A DNA stretch of 64,000 nt from Brevibacillus ruminantium (lineage in GTDB: Bacteria; Bacillota; Bacilli; Brevibacillales; Brevibacillaceae): assembly GCF_023746555.1 (NCBI RefSeq), contig NZ_CP098755.1, positions 2,181,001 to 2,245,000 on the forward strand, written 5' to 3'. Both the position numbers and the translations under genes were made by a program. Numbering within the stretch: position 1 is the first letter of the stretch; the number at the start of each line of letters is the position of its first letter. Shown here in pieces: positions 24,526 through 34,386 of this stretch. The notes under the pieces were generated by a model. It worked only from the letters and a program-made list of their open reading frames with translations. It did not search any database and was not told the DNA's origin.

Positions 24526-25323
24526 ATGGAGAAGAAAAAGAAGCCGACGATTGGCCTTGCGCTCGGCTCAGGAGGAGCAAGAGGCTTTGCACATATTGGG
24601 GTGCTCAAAGTATTCAAAGCACATGGGATCGAGGTTGACATGCTGGCTGGTAGCAGCATGGGCAGTTTGATTGGAGCCGTTTATGCCAACGGAATCGATC
24701 CGGAGATGCTTGAAAAGCTGGCGCTTAATTTAAAACGGAAGCATTGGCTGGACTTGACGGTACCCAGCCTTGGATTTGTTACCGGCGAAAAAATCAAGCA
24801 ATTGGTACGGTTGTTGACACATGGGAAACTGATTGAGGAACTGGAAAAAGAGCTGGCCATTGTCGCGACCGATATCGAAACGGGAGAGCGGGTCGTCTTT
24901 CGCAGTGGACCGGTTGATCAAGCCGTTCGTGCCAGCATCTCCATACCCGGGATTTTTGTGCCGGAGCGGATCGGGGATCGGCTGTTGGTGGACGGAGGGG
25001 TGATTGACCGCGTACCGATCACGGTAATCAGGGACATGGGAGCCGATCTGGTCATTGCGGTGGATGTCGCCTTGTTCGATACACCGATGAAAGTCACGTC
25101 CATTTTTGATGTCATCGCCCAAACGATTGATGTCATGGAGCGGGAAATATTACGTCATCGCATCCTTGCCGCCGATCTCGTAATTCGTCCTGATGTTGGA
25201 CACTATAGCAGTATCGCTTATACGGGAGTAGAAGAAATTATTGCGCTCGGTGAACAAGCCGCACTCCAACACATCGAATATATTCAGAAAATGATCGCGG
25301 ACTGGGGGCAGGAACATGAGTGA
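24526..25323 (+). CDS. ylbK: Patatin-like phospholipase family protein
   Basis: A 265-residue protein starting MEKKKKPTIGLALGSGG at 24526 behind GGAGGGGG. The oxyanion hole is GSGGARG, the nucleophile Ser is in AGSSMG (GxSxG) and the catalytic Asp in VDGGV (DGG). These Ser-Asp dyad hydrolases act on phospholipids or acyl esters; the substrate of bacterial YlbK/RssA types is unknown. The stop overlaps the ylbL start by 8 bp. Confidence 0.92.
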   Translation: MEKKKKPTIGLALGSGGARGFAHIGVLKVFKAHGIEVDMLAGSSMGSLIGAVYANGIDPEMLEKLALNLKRKHWLDLTVPSLGFVTGEKIKQLVRLLTHGKLIEELEKELAIVATDIETGERVVFRSGPVDQAVRASISIPGIFVPERIGDRLLVDGGVIDRVPITVIRDMGADLVIAVDVALFDTPMKVTSIFDVIAQTIDVMEREILRHRILAADLVIRPDVGHYSSIAYTGVEEIIALGEQAALQHIEYIQKMIADWGQEHE

Positions 25324-26380
25324 CGAACAAATAAGGATTCACCGGAATAGAAGATCAAACCGCTTCACCCGCTGGCTGCTCATCATCATTCCGATTGCCA
25401 TGGGATTGCTGTTTTTTGTGCCTACATCGTATTATGTAACAAGACCTGGCTCCGCAATGAAGCTGGCCCCGATCATCCACGTTGAGGGCGGGGTTAAAGA
25501 TGAAACCGGCTCCTTTATGCTCACTACAGTACGGATGGGAGAGGCAAATCTGGCCTGGTATCTCTACTCGCTTTTTTCACCGGATGCGGAATTGATGGAT
25601 AAAAGACTGGTGGTCAGTGAAGGGGAGAGCAACGAAGATTTTACAAAACGCGAGCTGGCCGTGATGGATAACTCCCAAAAGGTAGCCGAGGCCGTTGCTT
25701 TTCGCATTGCCGGCTATGATGTAAAGGTGGAAAACCAGGGAGTCTGGGTGATGGGAATCGTTGCCGGCATGCCAGCGAAAAATGTGCTGCAAATCGGAGA
25801 TGTGATCGTCTCCGTAGACGGCAAGCCGACACCGAAGAAGGAGGATTTGCTCAGCTATTTATCTGGAAAGAAAGCCGGGGATCAGGTTTCGCTGTCGTTT
25901 ATCCGTGACGGCAAAAAAGAAGAACGAACACTTCAGTTGATGCAATTGCCCAATTCGCAAACCGCAGGGATTGGGATACGTCCGGACGATAAGCAAGAAA
26001 TCACGATTCCTAAAAAAGTAACCATCAGCTCAGAGGGAATTGGCGGTCCCTCCGCAGGACTGATGATGACTCTGGAGATGTATGATCAACTGAATGCGGA
26101 GCAGGACTTGACACGCGGGTATCAGATAGCGGGAACCGGCACCATTTCGCTGGACGGGTCTGTGGGCAGAATCGGCGGGATCAATCATAAAATCGTTGCT
26201 GCGGACAATGCGGGAGCAGAGATCTTCTTCGCACCTGACGACGAGAGTGGCACCATCACCAATTACCAGGAAGCGGTAGCAACAGCAAAGCGGATCGGCA
26301 CTTCGATGAAAATCGTACCGGTCAAAACCGTAGAAGACGCGCTGGATTACTTGCGTTCACAGCCGCAAAAACAGTCCTGA
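25316..26380 (+). CDS. ylbL: PDZ-containing Lon-like protease (YlbL/SepM)
   Basis: A 354-residue membrane-anchored protein. One N-terminal helix (about 17-37) is followed by a PDZ domain (about 130-200, around VMGIVAGMPAKNVLQIGDVI) and a Lon-type protease domain with catalytic Ser in GGPSAGLMM and Lys in GGINHKIVAADNAGA. The active site faces outward. Streptococcal SepM of this family processes a peptide pheromone; Bacillus YlbL is linked to the DNA-damage response. Order ylbK-ylbL-ylbN is conserved. Confidence 0.93.
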   Translation: MSDEQIRIHRNRRSNRFTRWLLIIIPIAMGLLFFVPTSYYVTRPGSAMKLAPIIHVEGGVKDETGSFMLTTVRMGEANLAWYLYSLFSPDAELMDKRLVVSEGESNEDFTKRELAVMDNSQKVAEAVAFRIAGYDVKVENQGVWVMGIVAGMPAKNVLQIGDVIVSVDGKPTPKKEDLLSYLSGKKAGDQVSLSFIRDGKKEERTLQLMQLPNSQTAGIGIRPDDKQEITIPKKVTISSEGIGGPSAGLMMTLEMYDQLNAEQDLTRGYQIAGTGTISLDGSVGRIGGINHKIVAADNAGAEIFFAPDDESGTITNYQEAVATAKRIGTSMKIVPVKTVEDALDYLRSQPQKQS

Positions 26381-26407
26381 GGCAAAGTGGCTGTCAAGGA
26401 AAAATGG

Positions 26408-26436
26408 TTGACAAAGAAAAAAGCAGAAGCTATAAT
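26408..26436 (+). promoter_or_regulatory. Consensus sigma-A promoter of ylbN-rpmF
   Basis: A perfect TTGACA (26408-26413), 17-bp spacer and perfect TATAAT (26431-26436). It lies in the short gap between ylbL and ylbN, giving ribosomal L32 strong constitutive expression. Confidence 0.85.
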
Positions 26437-26464
26437 CATCTTTGTTGTGCAAGAGGTGAAACCT

Positions 26465-26980
26465 GTGAATATTAAAATTGCCGATTTAGAACATCGCAAG
26501 GGAGAGCCGCTCCGGTTCCAGCTTACATTGGATGCGGACGAGCTCAAACGGCGTCATCAGGAGATCCGCGGTTTGACTCCGGTTCAAACATCTGGAGAAG
26601 CGGCCAAGCTGGGTGACCTTTACTATGTAAATGGCAACATGCAGGCCGACGTTGATTTCGTCTGCTCGCGCTGCTTGCGACCGTTCAAAGAGCACGTCGA
26701 GGTTCCGTTTTCTGAAACCTTCGCTGAGGAAGGATCGGAGCTCATCGACGACGAGGACAGCGAGATTCTTTCATTGGAAGGCGATGAAATTGAGCTGGTT
26801 CCTTTGTTGCAAGAGAATTTTTTGCTCGACATCCCCTCATTTCCCTTGTGTACGGATGATTGCCAGGGCTTGTGTCCGACCTGCGGTGTGAATCGCAACG
26901 AACAAGCCTGCAGCTGCAAAAACGAGCGCATCGACCCGCGCTTGGCCGGGTTGGCTGACTTTTTCAAAGACAGCCAGTAA
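26465..26980 (+). CDS. ylbN: YceD/DUF177 protein YlbN
   Basis: A 171-residue protein starting at GTG 26465 behind AAGAGGTG and downstream of a consensus promoter; the longer frame begins inside that promoter. Two CxxC pairs are seen, VCSRCLRPF and a C-terminal CxxxCQGLCPTCG cluster, a zinc-ribbon-like end. DUF177 proteins are nearly always encoded before rpmF and are linked to 23S rRNA/ribosome maturation. The order here is typical. Confidence 0.9.
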   Translation: MNIKIADLEHRKGEPLRFQLTLDADELKRRHQEIRGLTPVQTSGEAAKLGDLYYVNGNMQADVDFVCSRCLRPFKEHVEVPFSETFAEEGSELIDDEDSEILSLEGDEIELVPLLQENFLLDIPSFPLCTDDCQGLCPTCGVNRNEQACSCKNERIDPRLAGLADFFKDSQ

Positions 26981-27119
26981 GTAACTTCGTTTTCAAGATG
27001 AGGCAGCAGATCTGTTCTGAATGTCCCATTTTTGAAGGATGGCAGAAAGCGTTTCGCCTATTCCATCCACCACAAATAGAGCTTCTTAGCATTTACCAGT
27101 TGAAGGAGGTGTAAGGAAG

Positions 27120-27290
27120 ATGGCAGTACCTCAACGGAGAACTTCCAAAACCCGTAAAAGAATGCGTCGTACGCACTTCAAATTAGAGATTCCTGGCATG
27201 ATCAAATGCGATAATTGTGGCGAATACAAGCTTGCGCATCGCGTTTGCCCGAGCTGCGGACACTACAAAGGTGTGAAAGTAGCGAAGTAA
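27120..27290 (+). CDS. rpmF: 50S ribosomal protein L32
   Basis: A 56-residue protein, [20 protein letters not shown] at the start, with zinc-binding CDNC and CPSC pairs. The AAGGAGGTG site is 8 bp upstream of ATG 27120. The zinc-dependent L32 form is present. A terminator follows within 5 bp. Confidence 0.97.
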   Translation: MAVPQRRTSKTRKRMRRTHFKLEIPGMIKCDNCGEYKLAHRVCPSCGHYKGVKVAK

Positions 27291-27294
27291 GAAG

Positions 27295-27323
27295 AGCAGG
27301 GTGAGAAATCACCTTGCTTTTTT
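27295..27323 (+). terminator. Rho-independent terminator
   Basis: Near-perfect 10-bp stem AGCAGGGTGA / TCACCTTGCT with a GAAA loop and seven T. It ends the ylbN-rpmF transcript. Confidence 0.9.
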
Positions 27324-27380
27324 ATTTCTGGACGATTCAGGACCATGGTCGTCATTTTCAAGTGAGCGAGGATCTGTGCT

Positions 27381-27409
27381 TGTAATTGCGGAAATCCTCC
27401 CTTATACTT
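27381..27409 (+). promoter_or_regulatory. Sigma-A promoter of the fapR operon
   Basis: TTGTAA (27381) and TATACT (27404) with a 17-bp spacer. The predicted start site falls inside the FapR box that follows. Confidence 0.7.
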
Positions 27410-27412
27410 TAT

Positions 27413-27429
27413 TGGTACCAGGTATTAAA
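27413..27429. promoter_or_regulatory. FapR operator
   Basis: The 17-bp dyad TTGGTACC-A-GGTATTAA fits the Bacillus FapR box (TTAGTACC-N-GGTACTAA) with only transition differences, mirrored on both arms. It sits 4 bp after the -10 element and 11 bp before fapR, as expected for autorepression relieved by malonyl-CoA. Confidence 0.8.
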
Positions 27430-27440
27430 AACAGATCGTA

Positions 27441-28031
27441 ATGGGGGTGTTGATCATCGCCCGCTTACCCAAAAAAGATCGTCAGCAGCGGTTGGTGCAA
27501 AGCTTGCAGGAACACCCTTTTGCCACGGACGAGGATCTTGCTGATTTATTTCAGGTCAGTATCCAAACAATACGGTTAGACCGCTTGGAGCTCGGGATAC
27601 CAGAGCTGCGCGAGCGCATCAAATCGGTAGCCGAAAAAAGCTTGGACCCTGTGAAATCACTGGGGATTGACGAAGTGATTGGCGAGGTTGTGGACCTGCA
27701 GTTGGACGCACAGGCGATTTCGGTTTTAGAAATCAAAGAAGAGCATGTCTTTGCCAAGACGCAGATTGCTCGTGGTCATTACATATTTGCACAGGCCAAT
27801 TCACTGGCTGTAGCCGTTATAGACGCGGATGTCGCCCTCACAGCGACAGCCCGCATACGCTTTGTACGCCCGGTCAGGCTGGGTGAGAAGCTGGTAGCCA
27901 AAGCGGTAGTGCGCAGCCGCAGCGGTGATGAATGCAAGGTTCGTGTTGAAACAAAGGTACAAGGTGAGCTGGTCTTTACAGCGACTTTCCGAGTCGTTGG
28001 CATGTCCAGTGTCACGACATCAAACAGATGA
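27441..28031 (+). CDS. fapR: Fatty acid and phospholipid biosynthesis regulator FapR
   Basis: A 196-residue protein. The N-terminal DeoR-like helix-turn-helix contains [24 protein letters not shown], of which [10 protein letters not shown] is the recognition part. The rest is a hot-dog (thioesterase-like) domain that binds malonyl-CoA, with [17 protein letters not shown]. It represses the fab genes when malonyl-CoA is low. Start ATG 27441 or TTG 27453. It leads an operon with plsX, fabH, fabD and fabG. Confidence 0.95.
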   Translation: MGVLIIARLPKKDRQQRLVQSLQEHPFATDEDLADLFQVSIQTIRLDRLELGIPELRERIKSVAEKSLDPVKSLGIDEVIGEVVDLQLDAQAISVLEIKEEHVFAKTQIARGHYIFAQANSLAVAVIDADVALTATARIRFVRPVRLGEKLVAKAVVRSRSGDECKVRVETKVQGELVFTATFRVVGMSSVTTSNR

Positions 28032-28051
28032 GAGCACAAGGAGGAACACGG

Positions 28052-29059
28052 ATGCGAATCGCATTAGATGCGATGGGTGGGGACAATGCTCCCAAGAGCA
28101 CCGTATTGGGCGCATGGCATGCAGTCGAAGAAAATCCGTCGCTGACGGTGGTGCTTGTCGGCGATGAGGAAGCCATCCGGCGAGAACTGCCAGGGGAGCT
28201 TCACGCCCGTCTGGAAATACACCATGCGTCAGAAGTGATTGAGGCTGACGATGAGCCGGTGCGTACTGTTCGGAGGAAGAAAGATTCGTCTCTCGTCGTC
28301 GCCGTGCAATTGGCAAAAGAAGGCAAAGTGGATGCAGCGATTTCGGCGGGAAATACGGGGGCGCTCATGACGGCAGGCTTGTTATACTGCGGTCGTATGG
28401 AAGGAATCGAGCGACCAGCACTGGCGGCCTTTATTCCCAACATCAAAGGCAAGGTGACGCTGGCGCTGGACGTTGGAGCCAACATGGATGCCAAGCCGCA
28501 GCATCTCTATCAATACGCGGTTATGGGCAGTCTTTACGCAGAAAAAGTGCTCGGATTCAATCCGCCACGTGTGGGACTTCTGAACGTCGGTACTGAGGAA
28601 GGCAAGGGGAATGAGCTGTCGAAAGCCGTATACCCGATGCTGAGAGAAGCTGACCTTCACTTCGTCGGCAATGTGGAATCGCGTGACGTCATGCAGGGGG
28701 CCTGTGATGTGCTGGTATCAGACGGCTTCGTGGGAAATGTGCTTCTCAAATCGATGGAGGGCACGGCAGAGACGATTTTTTCTTTATTAAAGCAGGAGTT
28801 TACTTCCAGCCTTATAAATAAAGTAGGAGCGGCTATTCTAAAACCGGGTCTGGTCCGATTCCGCAATCGAATGGATTATGCGGAGTACGGAGGAGCACCG
28901 CTTTTGGGATTGCGGCGACCTGTGATCAAAGCCCATGGCTCTTCAGACGAGCGGGCGATTAAAAATGCGATTGTCAGCGGTGTCCGGTTTGTCTCACAAG
29001 ACGTGAATGGCTTCATACAGGACGCTTTACAGAAAAATATGCCGGGAGAAAGTGAGTGA
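28052..29059 (+). CDS. plsX: Phosphate acyltransferase
   Basis: A 335-residue protein starting MRIALDAMGGDNAPK at 28052, behind AAGGAGG. It converts acyl-ACP to acyl-phosphate for glycerol-3-phosphate acylation by PlsY. Motifs AISAGNTGALM and the C-terminal LGLRRPVIKAHGSS are typical. The stop overlaps the earliest possible fabH start. Confidence 0.96.
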   Translation: MRIALDAMGGDNAPKSTVLGAWHAVEENPSLTVVLVGDEEAIRRELPGELHARLEIHHASEVIEADDEPVRTVRRKKDSSLVVAVQLAKEGKVDAAISAGNTGALMTAGLLYCGRMEGIERPALAAFIPNIKGKVTLALDVGANMDAKPQHLYQYAVMGSLYAEKVLGFNPPRVGLLNVGTEEGKGNELSKAVYPMLREADLHFVGNVESRDVMQGACDVLVSDGFVGNVLLKSMEGTAETIFSLLKQEFTSSLINKVGAAILKPGLVRFRNRMDYAEYGGAPLLGLRRPVIKAHGSSDERAIKNAIVSGVRFVSQDVNGFIQDALQKNMPGESE

Positions 29060-29064
29060 AACCG

Positions 29065-30084
29065 ATGAAAGGAATGCGTTCCGTCGGGATTTTAGCAACT
29101 GGTTCCTATACGCCTGAGAAAGTGTTGTCCAACTTCGATCTGGAAAAAATGGTTGATACCTCGGACGAATGGATCGTCACCAGAACAGGGATTCGCGAGC
29201 GCCGCATCAGCGAACCGAATCAAGCTTCATCCGATTTGGCGCTGGAAGCAGCGAAAAAAGCATTGGCCAAAGCCAACATCAGTGCCGAACAGCTCGATAT
29301 GATCATCGTAGGCACGGTTACCCCGGATACGATGTTTCCGTCTACAGCCTGCATCCTGCAGGAAAAACTGGGTGCGAAAAAAGCAGCGGCGCTCGACGTG
29401 TCCGCAGCGTGTACCGGGTTTTTATACGCGATCGCGACCGGAAGCCAATTCATTGCCAATGGCCTCTACCGCTATGTACTGGTAGTCGGTGTGGAGACAT
29501 TGTCCAAAATCACGAACTACAAGGATCGCAACACCTGCGTGTTGTTCGGTGACGGAGCAGGTGCGGCTGTGCTGGGACCGGTCAAGGACGGCTTCGGCTT
29601 CCAGGCATTTGAGCTGGGTGCGGACGGTTCGGGAGGGGCGCTTCTGTCACAGCCGGCCGGCGGTTCCCGGATTCCGGCTTCAAGCGAATCGATTGCAAAC
29701 GACCTCCATTACATTTCGATGGCGGGTGGAGAAGTATTCAAATTTGCAGTCCGCGTCATGAATTCGGCGACGGAGGCTGTGTTGGATAAATCCGGATTGA
29801 CGAAAGAAGATATTGATTTGCTGGTGCCGCATCAGGCGAACAAGCGGATTATTGATTCGGCAGTTCAAAGGTTTGGCCTGTCTGAAGACAAGGTGGCAAT
29901 CAACCTGCACCGCTATGGAAATATGTCCTCTGCATCGATCCCTGTCGCCCTGGATGAAGCGATCCAGGAAGGGCGTGTAAAAGAAGGGGATAACATCGTG
30001 CTGGTAGGCTTTGGCGGCGGACTTACTTGGGGCGCTTCCCTGCTGAAATGGTCGACGGAAGAAGCGGAAGGAGGAAACAAGTAA
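29065..30084 (+). CDS. fabH: Beta-ketoacyl-ACP synthase III
   Basis: A 339-residue thiolase-fold enzyme. The catalytic triad is Cys in SAACTGFLYA, His in LVPHQANKRI and Asn in HRYGNMSSAS. It starts fatty acid synthesis by condensing acyl-CoA primers with malonyl-ACP; in Bacilli the primers are mainly branched. ATG 29065 is preferred over GTG 29056. The last base of its stop is the first base of fabD. Confidence 0.96.
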   Translation: MKGMRSVGILATGSYTPEKVLSNFDLEKMVDTSDEWIVTRTGIRERRISEPNQASSDLALEAAKKALAKANISAEQLDMIIVGTVTPDTMFPSTACILQEKLGAKKAAALDVSAACTGFLYAIATGSQFIANGLYRYVLVVGVETLSKITNYKDRNTCVLFGDGAGAAVLGPVKDGFGFQAFELGADGSGGALLSQPAGGSRIPASSESIANDLHYISMAGGEVFKFAVRVMNSATEAVLDKSGLTKEDIDLLVPHQANKRIIDSAVQRFGLSEDKVAINLHRYGNMSSASIPVALDEAIQEGRVKEGDNIVLVGFGGGLTWGASLLKWSTEEAEGGNK

Positions 30085-31034
30085 TGGGTAAAATTGCTTT
30101 TGTTTTCCCTGGACAGGGCTCTCAGTTCGTCGGGATGGGCCAGGAGCTGGCCGAGCATTCAGCGGCAGCACGCCGCGTTTTTGAACAAGCGGATGAGGCG
30201 CTGGGATTTTCGCTCTCTGCGCTCTGCTTCACTGGTCCGGAAGAGGAGCTTCGTCTGACTGCTAATACACAGCCGGCCATTTTGACAGCGAGTGTGGCGG
30301 TCTTGGAGGCTCTGCGTGAAAAGCAGCCAGGTGTGCAAGCAGATTTCTACGCAGGTCACAGCTTGGGTGAGTATTCCGCGTTGGTAGCAGCCGGAGCTCT
30401 TTCCTTTACCGATGCGGTTCGCGCCGTACGTGCGCGTGGTCAATACATGGAGGAAGCGGTTCCGGCAGGGCAAGGTGCGATGGCAGCGGTCCTGGGCATG
30501 GAGCGCGATGCCTTGCATGCGGTTTGCGAAGAGGTGAGCGAAGCGGGCAATCCGGTTCAGCTGGCTAACATGAACTGCCCGGGACAGATTGTCATCTCCG
30601 GTTCTGCGGAGGGAGTGAAGCTGGCGGGGGAGAAAGCCAAGGCTTCCGGAGCCAAGCGGGTATTGCCCCTGAATGTAAGCGGTCCTTTCCACTCCAGTCT
30701 GATGCAGCCCGCCGCCGATAAACTGCAAGCTTTGCTGGCAGATGTAAGCGTTCAGGATGCGGCTGTGCCGGTGGTAGCAAACGTTTCGGCGCGACCTGTA
30801 TCTAACGCCGGCACGATTGTGGACAGCCTGATTCAGCAGGTGGCTGCCCCTGTCCTGTGGGAAGATACCATTCAGTGGATGGTTGAAGAAGGCGTAACGA
30901 CATTTGTGGAGATAGGTCCGGGCAAGGTGCTCTCCGGCTTGATCAAGAAAATTGCGCCTGCCGAGACGAAAATCATTTCCGTGCAGGATATGGATTCGCT
31001 GACGGAGCTGTTGAACGGAGGGATTTTATCATGA
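30084..31034 (+). CDS. fabD: Malonyl-CoA:ACP transacylase
   Basis: A 316-residue protein starting [19 protein letters not shown] with AAGGAGG upstream. The nucleophile is Ser in [11 protein letters not shown], and the second part of the active site is in [10 protein letters not shown]. It loads malonyl groups onto ACP. TAATG overlap with fabH and ATGA overlap with fabG show tight coupling. Confidence 0.96.
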   Translation: MGKIAFVFPGQGSQFVGMGQELAEHSAAARRVFEQADEALGFSLSALCFTGPEEELRLTANTQPAILTASVAVLEALREKQPGVQADFYAGHSLGEYSALVAAGALSFTDAVRAVRARGQYMEEAVPAGQGAMAAVLGMERDALHAVCEEVSEAGNPVQLANMNCPGQIVISGSAEGVKLAGEKAKASGAKRVLPLNVSGPFHSSLMQPAADKLQALLADVSVQDAAVPVVANVSARPVSNAGTIVDSLIQQVAAPVLWEDTIQWMVEEGVTTFVEIGPGKVLSGLIKKIAPAETKIISVQDMDSLTELLNGGILS

Positions 31035-31768
31035 CTGGAAAAACGGCACTGGTGACGGGAGCATCCCGGGGAATCGGGCGTGCCATCGCTTTGGCACTGG
31101 CTGAAGCAGGGGCCAATGTAGTGGTGAACTATTCCGGCAGTGAAGCAGCTGCTGCTGAGACCGTTGCCAAAGTGAAGGAACTGGGACGCGACGCCATTAT
31201 GGTGCGGGCGAATGTATCCAACGCAGAAGAAGTAAATGAAATGTTTAAAACAGCGCTTGACCATTTTGGCAGCATCGACATTCTGGTCAACAATGCTGGA
31301 ATTACGCGGGATAATCTGCTGATGCGGATGAAAGAAGAAGAGTGGGATGATGTCATCGCCATCAACCTGAAAGGCGTATTCAACTGCATCAAGGCGGCGA
31401 CACGCCCGATGATGAAGCAGCGCTCCGGACGGATTATCAACATCACCTCCATCGTTGGCGTGATGGGCAACCCCGGTCAGGCGAACTACGTGGCTGCAAA
31501 AGCGGGTGTCATCGGCTTGACAAAGACGACAGCGCGGGAGCTGGCATCCCGTGGCATAACTGTGAATGCTGTTGCCCCTGGATTTATTGATACAGACATG
31601 ACGGCAGCTCTGCCGGAAGAGGTAAAATCTTCGATGATGGGACAAATCCCGCTGGGCCGTTTTGGGCAGGCTGAAGATATCGCCCGCGTCGTGCTGTTCC
31701 TGGCATCAGATGCTGCTGGCTACATGACCGGACAAACGCTCCATGTTGACGGCGGTATGTATATGTAA
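31031..31768 (+). CDS. fabG: 3-oxoacyl-ACP reductase
   Basis: A 245-residue short-chain dehydrogenase. NADPH-binding motif [23 protein letters not shown], catalytic Ser in [10 protein letters not shown] and YVAAK (YxxxK). It reduces 3-ketoacyl-ACP in chain elongation. Last gene before a hairpin and the acpP gene. Confidence 0.96.
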   Translation: MTGKTALVTGASRGIGRAIALALAEAGANVVVNYSGSEAAAAETVAKVKELGRDAIMVRANVSNAEEVNEMFKTALDHFGSIDILVNNAGITRDNLLMRMKEEEWDDVIAINLKGVFNCIKAATRPMMKQRSGRIINITSIVGVMGNPGQANYVAAKAGVIGLTKTTARELASRGITVNAVAPGFIDTDMTAALPEEVKSSMMGQIPLGRFGQAEDIARVVLFLASDAAGYMTGQTLHVDGGMYM

Positions 31769-31774
31769 GTAAGA

Positions 31775-31812
31775 AGAGCCTGCTAGTTTTTCATAGGCTC
31801 ATCTACTATAAT
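31775..31812 (+). promoter_or_regulatory. Hairpin and -10 element between fabG and acpP
   Basis: GAGCCT (31775-31780) and AGGCTC (31795-31800) form a hairpin with a T-rich loop. It is followed by a TATAAT at 31807-31812, but without a good -35. This could attenuate readthrough from fabG and supply a separate acpP transcript, since ACP is needed in excess. Confidence 0.4.
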
Positions 31813-31836
31813 TACGGGGAGAGGGGGTGAAGCAAA

Positions 31837-32070
31837 ATGGCAGATACATTCGATCGTGTGAAAAAAATCATCATTGACCGTCTGGGTGTAGATGAGTCCA
31901 AAATCACTTTGGAGGCTTCTTTCAAAGAAGATCTGGGTGCTGATTCCCTGGATGTAGTCGAACTCGTTATGGAACTGGAAGACGAATTCGACCTGGAAAT
32001 CTCTGATGAAGACGCTGAAAAGATTACTACTGTTGGTGAAGTCGTTTCTTACATAGAAGCTAACAAGTAG
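31837..32070 (+). CDS. acpP: Acyl carrier protein
   Basis: A 77-residue acidic four-helix protein. The phosphopantetheine attachment Ser is in [25 protein letters not shown] lies upstream. It carries all intermediates of the fab pathway encoded around it. Confidence 0.97.
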   Translation: MADTFDRVKKIIIDRLGVDESKITLEASFKEDLGADSLDVVELVMELEDEFDLEISDEDAEKITTVGEVVSYIEANK

Positions 32071-32081
32071 TTTCCTTCAGT

Positions 32082-32115
32082 GGAAGTCCCGTTGATGCGG
32101 GACTTCCCCCTTCCT
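32082..32115 (+). terminator. Strong hairpin after acpP
   Basis: A perfect 10-bp stem, GGAAGTCCCG (32082-32091) with CGGGACTTCC (32098-32107), is followed by a C/T-rich rather than pure T tract. It is probably a partial terminator that lets some transcription continue into fabF. Confidence 0.6.
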
Positions 32116-32217
32116 TCATGGGAAGAGAATCGAAGTACGCACGGGCTTATTCAGATGAGAAGATAACAAGGATAACAAGGAAGCGTTTGGCTGACTTTAC
32201 TATAGAGGTGATAGGTT

Positions 32218-33459
32218 ATGAAACGAAGAGTGGTGATTACCGGAGTTGGCGTTGTTTCGCCGATCGGTAATGATGCAACGACATTCTGGAAAAACCTTTT
32301 GGAAGGAAAGTCGGGCATTTCCCGCATCACATCCTTTGATGTCTCGGATTACCCCACCCAAATTGCTGGGGAAGTCAAGGATTTCGATCCAGAAGCGTAC
32401 ATGGATAAGAAAGAGATTCGACGTACAGACCGATTCGTTCAGTTTGGATTGGCTGCTGCCAAAATGGCGGTAGAAGACGCCAAGCTGGAGATTACAGCGG
32501 AAAATGCGGAACGTGTTGGTGTATACATCGGATCAGGGATCGGCGGACTCAGCACGTGGGAAGAGCAGCATCGGACTCTGTTGGAAAAAGGACCACGCCG
32601 TGTCAGCCCGTTTTTTATTCCCATGTTGATCGCCAATATGGCGTCCGGTGCCGTGTCGATTCAGTACGGTGCAAAAGGGCCGACATCCAGTGCCATCACA
32701 GCATGCGCTACCGGTACCAACGCCATTGGCGATGCCTTCCGTCTGATTCAGCACGATCATGCTGACGTCATGATTACCGGCGGAGCCGAGGCCACCGTCC
32801 GTCCGATGGCTTTTGCGGGCTTTTGCTCGGCAAAAGCCATGTCGACGCGCAACGATGAGCCTGAAAAGGCAAGCCGTCCGTTTGACAAAGATCGCGATGG
32901 TTTCGTCATGGGTGAAGGGGCAGGCGTATTGATCCTGGAAGAACTGGAGCATGCGAAAAAACGCGGTGCGACGATTCTGGCCGAGGTGATCGGTTACGGC
33001 ATGAGCGCAGATGCGCATCATATTACGGCACCGTCGCCAGGCGGTGAAGGCGCAGCCCGCTGCATGAGAAATGCTATTCGGGATGCGGGTATCGATCCAT
33101 CAGAAGTGGCGTACATTAATGCACACGGAACCTCTACGGATCAGGGAGATATCGCCGAAACCATGGCGATCAAGGAAGTGTTTGGCGAGCATGCCTACAA
33201 ACTGGCCGTCAGTTCGACCAAATCGATGACGGGGCATCTGCTCGGGGCAACTGGCGGTGTAGAAGCAATCGCCACGGCTTTTGCTCTTCGCGATCAGATT
33301 TTGCCGCCGACGATTAACCTGGAGAATCCTGATCCAGAGTGTGATCTTGATTATGTACCGAATGTAGCACGCAAAGCGGATGTGAATGTGGCTGTTTCCA
33401 ATACATTTGGATTTGGCGGACACAACGCGACCATTATTTTAAAGCGTTACGAAGCATAA
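32218..33459 (+). CDS. fabF: Beta-ketoacyl-ACP synthase II
   Basis: A 413-residue condensing enzyme, [19 protein letters not shown] at the start. Catalytic Cys is in [13 protein letters not shown], His residues in [11 protein letters not shown] and [12 protein letters not shown]. It elongates acyl-ACP and in Bacilli helps adjust membrane fluidity. AGAGGTGAT upstream. Confidence 0.97.
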   Translation: MKRRVVITGVGVVSPIGNDATTFWKNLLEGKSGISRITSFDVSDYPTQIAGEVKDFDPEAYMDKKEIRRTDRFVQFGLAAAKMAVEDAKLEITAENAERVGVYIGSGIGGLSTWEEQHRTLLEKGPRRVSPFFIPMLIANMASGAVSIQYGAKGPTSSAITACATGTNAIGDAFRLIQHDHADVMITGGAEATVRPMAFAGFCSAKAMSTRNDEPEKASRPFDKDRDGFVMGEGAGVLILEELEHAKKRGATILAEVIGYGMSADAHHITAPSPGGEGAARCMRNAIRDAGIDPSEVAYINAHGTSTDQGDIAETMAIKEVFGEHAYKLAVSSTKSMTGHLLGATGGVEAIATAFALRDQILPPTINLENPDPECDLDYVPNVARKADVNVAVSNTFGFGGHNATIILKRYEA

Positions 33460-33513
33460 ATGGTTCCTGCTCAGAGAAAGAGTAGGAAGTCTTCGGGGAT
33501 GGTGGTGAGGGTG

Positions 33514-34200
33514 ATGAATTTTGCCGAGCTGCAAGAAACCATCGGAATCCGGTTTCGAGATGAGAGTGTATTGCGGCAAGCGTTCACCCATTCTTCCTAC
33601 GTCAACGAGCAACGCGGCAAGCGAATTCAAGACAACGAACGGCTGGAGTTTCTCGGCGATGCCGTTCTGGAGCTTACCGTTTCCCAGTTTCTCTACAAGA
33701 CTTTTCCCAAGATGAGTGAGGGCGAGATGACCAAGCTTCGCGCAGCGATTGTCTGCGAACCGTCTCTTGTCAAGTTTGCGGAGCTGCTTCGCTTCGGTGA
33801 ACTCGTCCTGTTGGGAAAAGGGGAAGAATTGACGGGTGGCAGGCAGCGGCCTGCTCTGTTGGCAGACGTGTTTGAGGCATTTATCGGCGCATTGTACCTG
33901 GACCAGGGCCTGGATGCCGTTTTTACCTTTATGGAGAAATACGTGTATCCACGCGTGGACAAAGGGGAGTTCACGCATCTGACCGATTTTAAAAGTCAGT
34001 TGCAGGAATTTGTTCAGCAGGACAATCTCGGCGAAATCAATTACCGTATTCTGGAAGAACGCGGCCCTGCGCACAACCGTGAGTTTGTCTCCGAGGTGCT
34101 GTTAAACCATCGCTCATTGGGTGTGGGGACAGGCCGTTCCAAGAAAGAAGCGGAGCAACAGGCGGCAGCGCGCGCGCTGATTAAGCTGGGAGCGAAATAA
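33514..34200 (+). CDS. rnc: Ribonuclease III
   Basis: A 228-residue protein starting [14 protein letters not shown] at 33514; in-frame upstream ATGs (33460, 33499) have poorer context. The RNase III signature [17 protein letters not shown] is followed by a C-terminal dsRNA-binding domain (from about residue 155, [11 protein letters not shown] to the end). It processes rRNA, scRNA and mRNA duplexes. The order fab-acp-rnc-smc-ftsY is conserved in Bacillota. Confidence 0.96.
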   Translation: MNFAELQETIGIRFRDESVLRQAFTHSSYVNEQRGKRIQDNERLEFLGDAVLELTVSQFLYKTFPKMSEGEMTKLRAAIVCEPSLVKFAELLRFGELVLLGKGEELTGGRQRPALLADVFEAFIGALYLDQGLDAVFTFMEKYVYPRVDKGEFTHLTDFKSQLQEFVQQDNLGEINYRILEERGPAHNREFVSEVLLNHRSLGVGTGRSKKEAEQQAAARALIKLGAK

Positions 34201-34206
34201 ATGGCG

Positions 34207-34244
34207 AAAGCCCGGACTTCATTCATTGGAGCCCGGGCTTTTGT
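34207..34244 (+). terminator. Rho-independent terminator
   Basis: AAAGCCCGG (34207-34215) pairs with CCGGGCTTT (34233-34241), followed by a short T-rich tail. It separates rnc from smc. Confidence 0.8.
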
Positions 34245-34386
34245 TATTCTTCGAGGTCAGACCCCATCACAAGCACTTCGCCAAAAGCCGGAGGTTATGA
34301 TAAAATAGTGCCTAGTTGCAAGGGAATGCTAGTGATTTTGTTTGCTCCTGATCGGTCAGGAGCTTTTATGTGGGAGGACCGCTCGT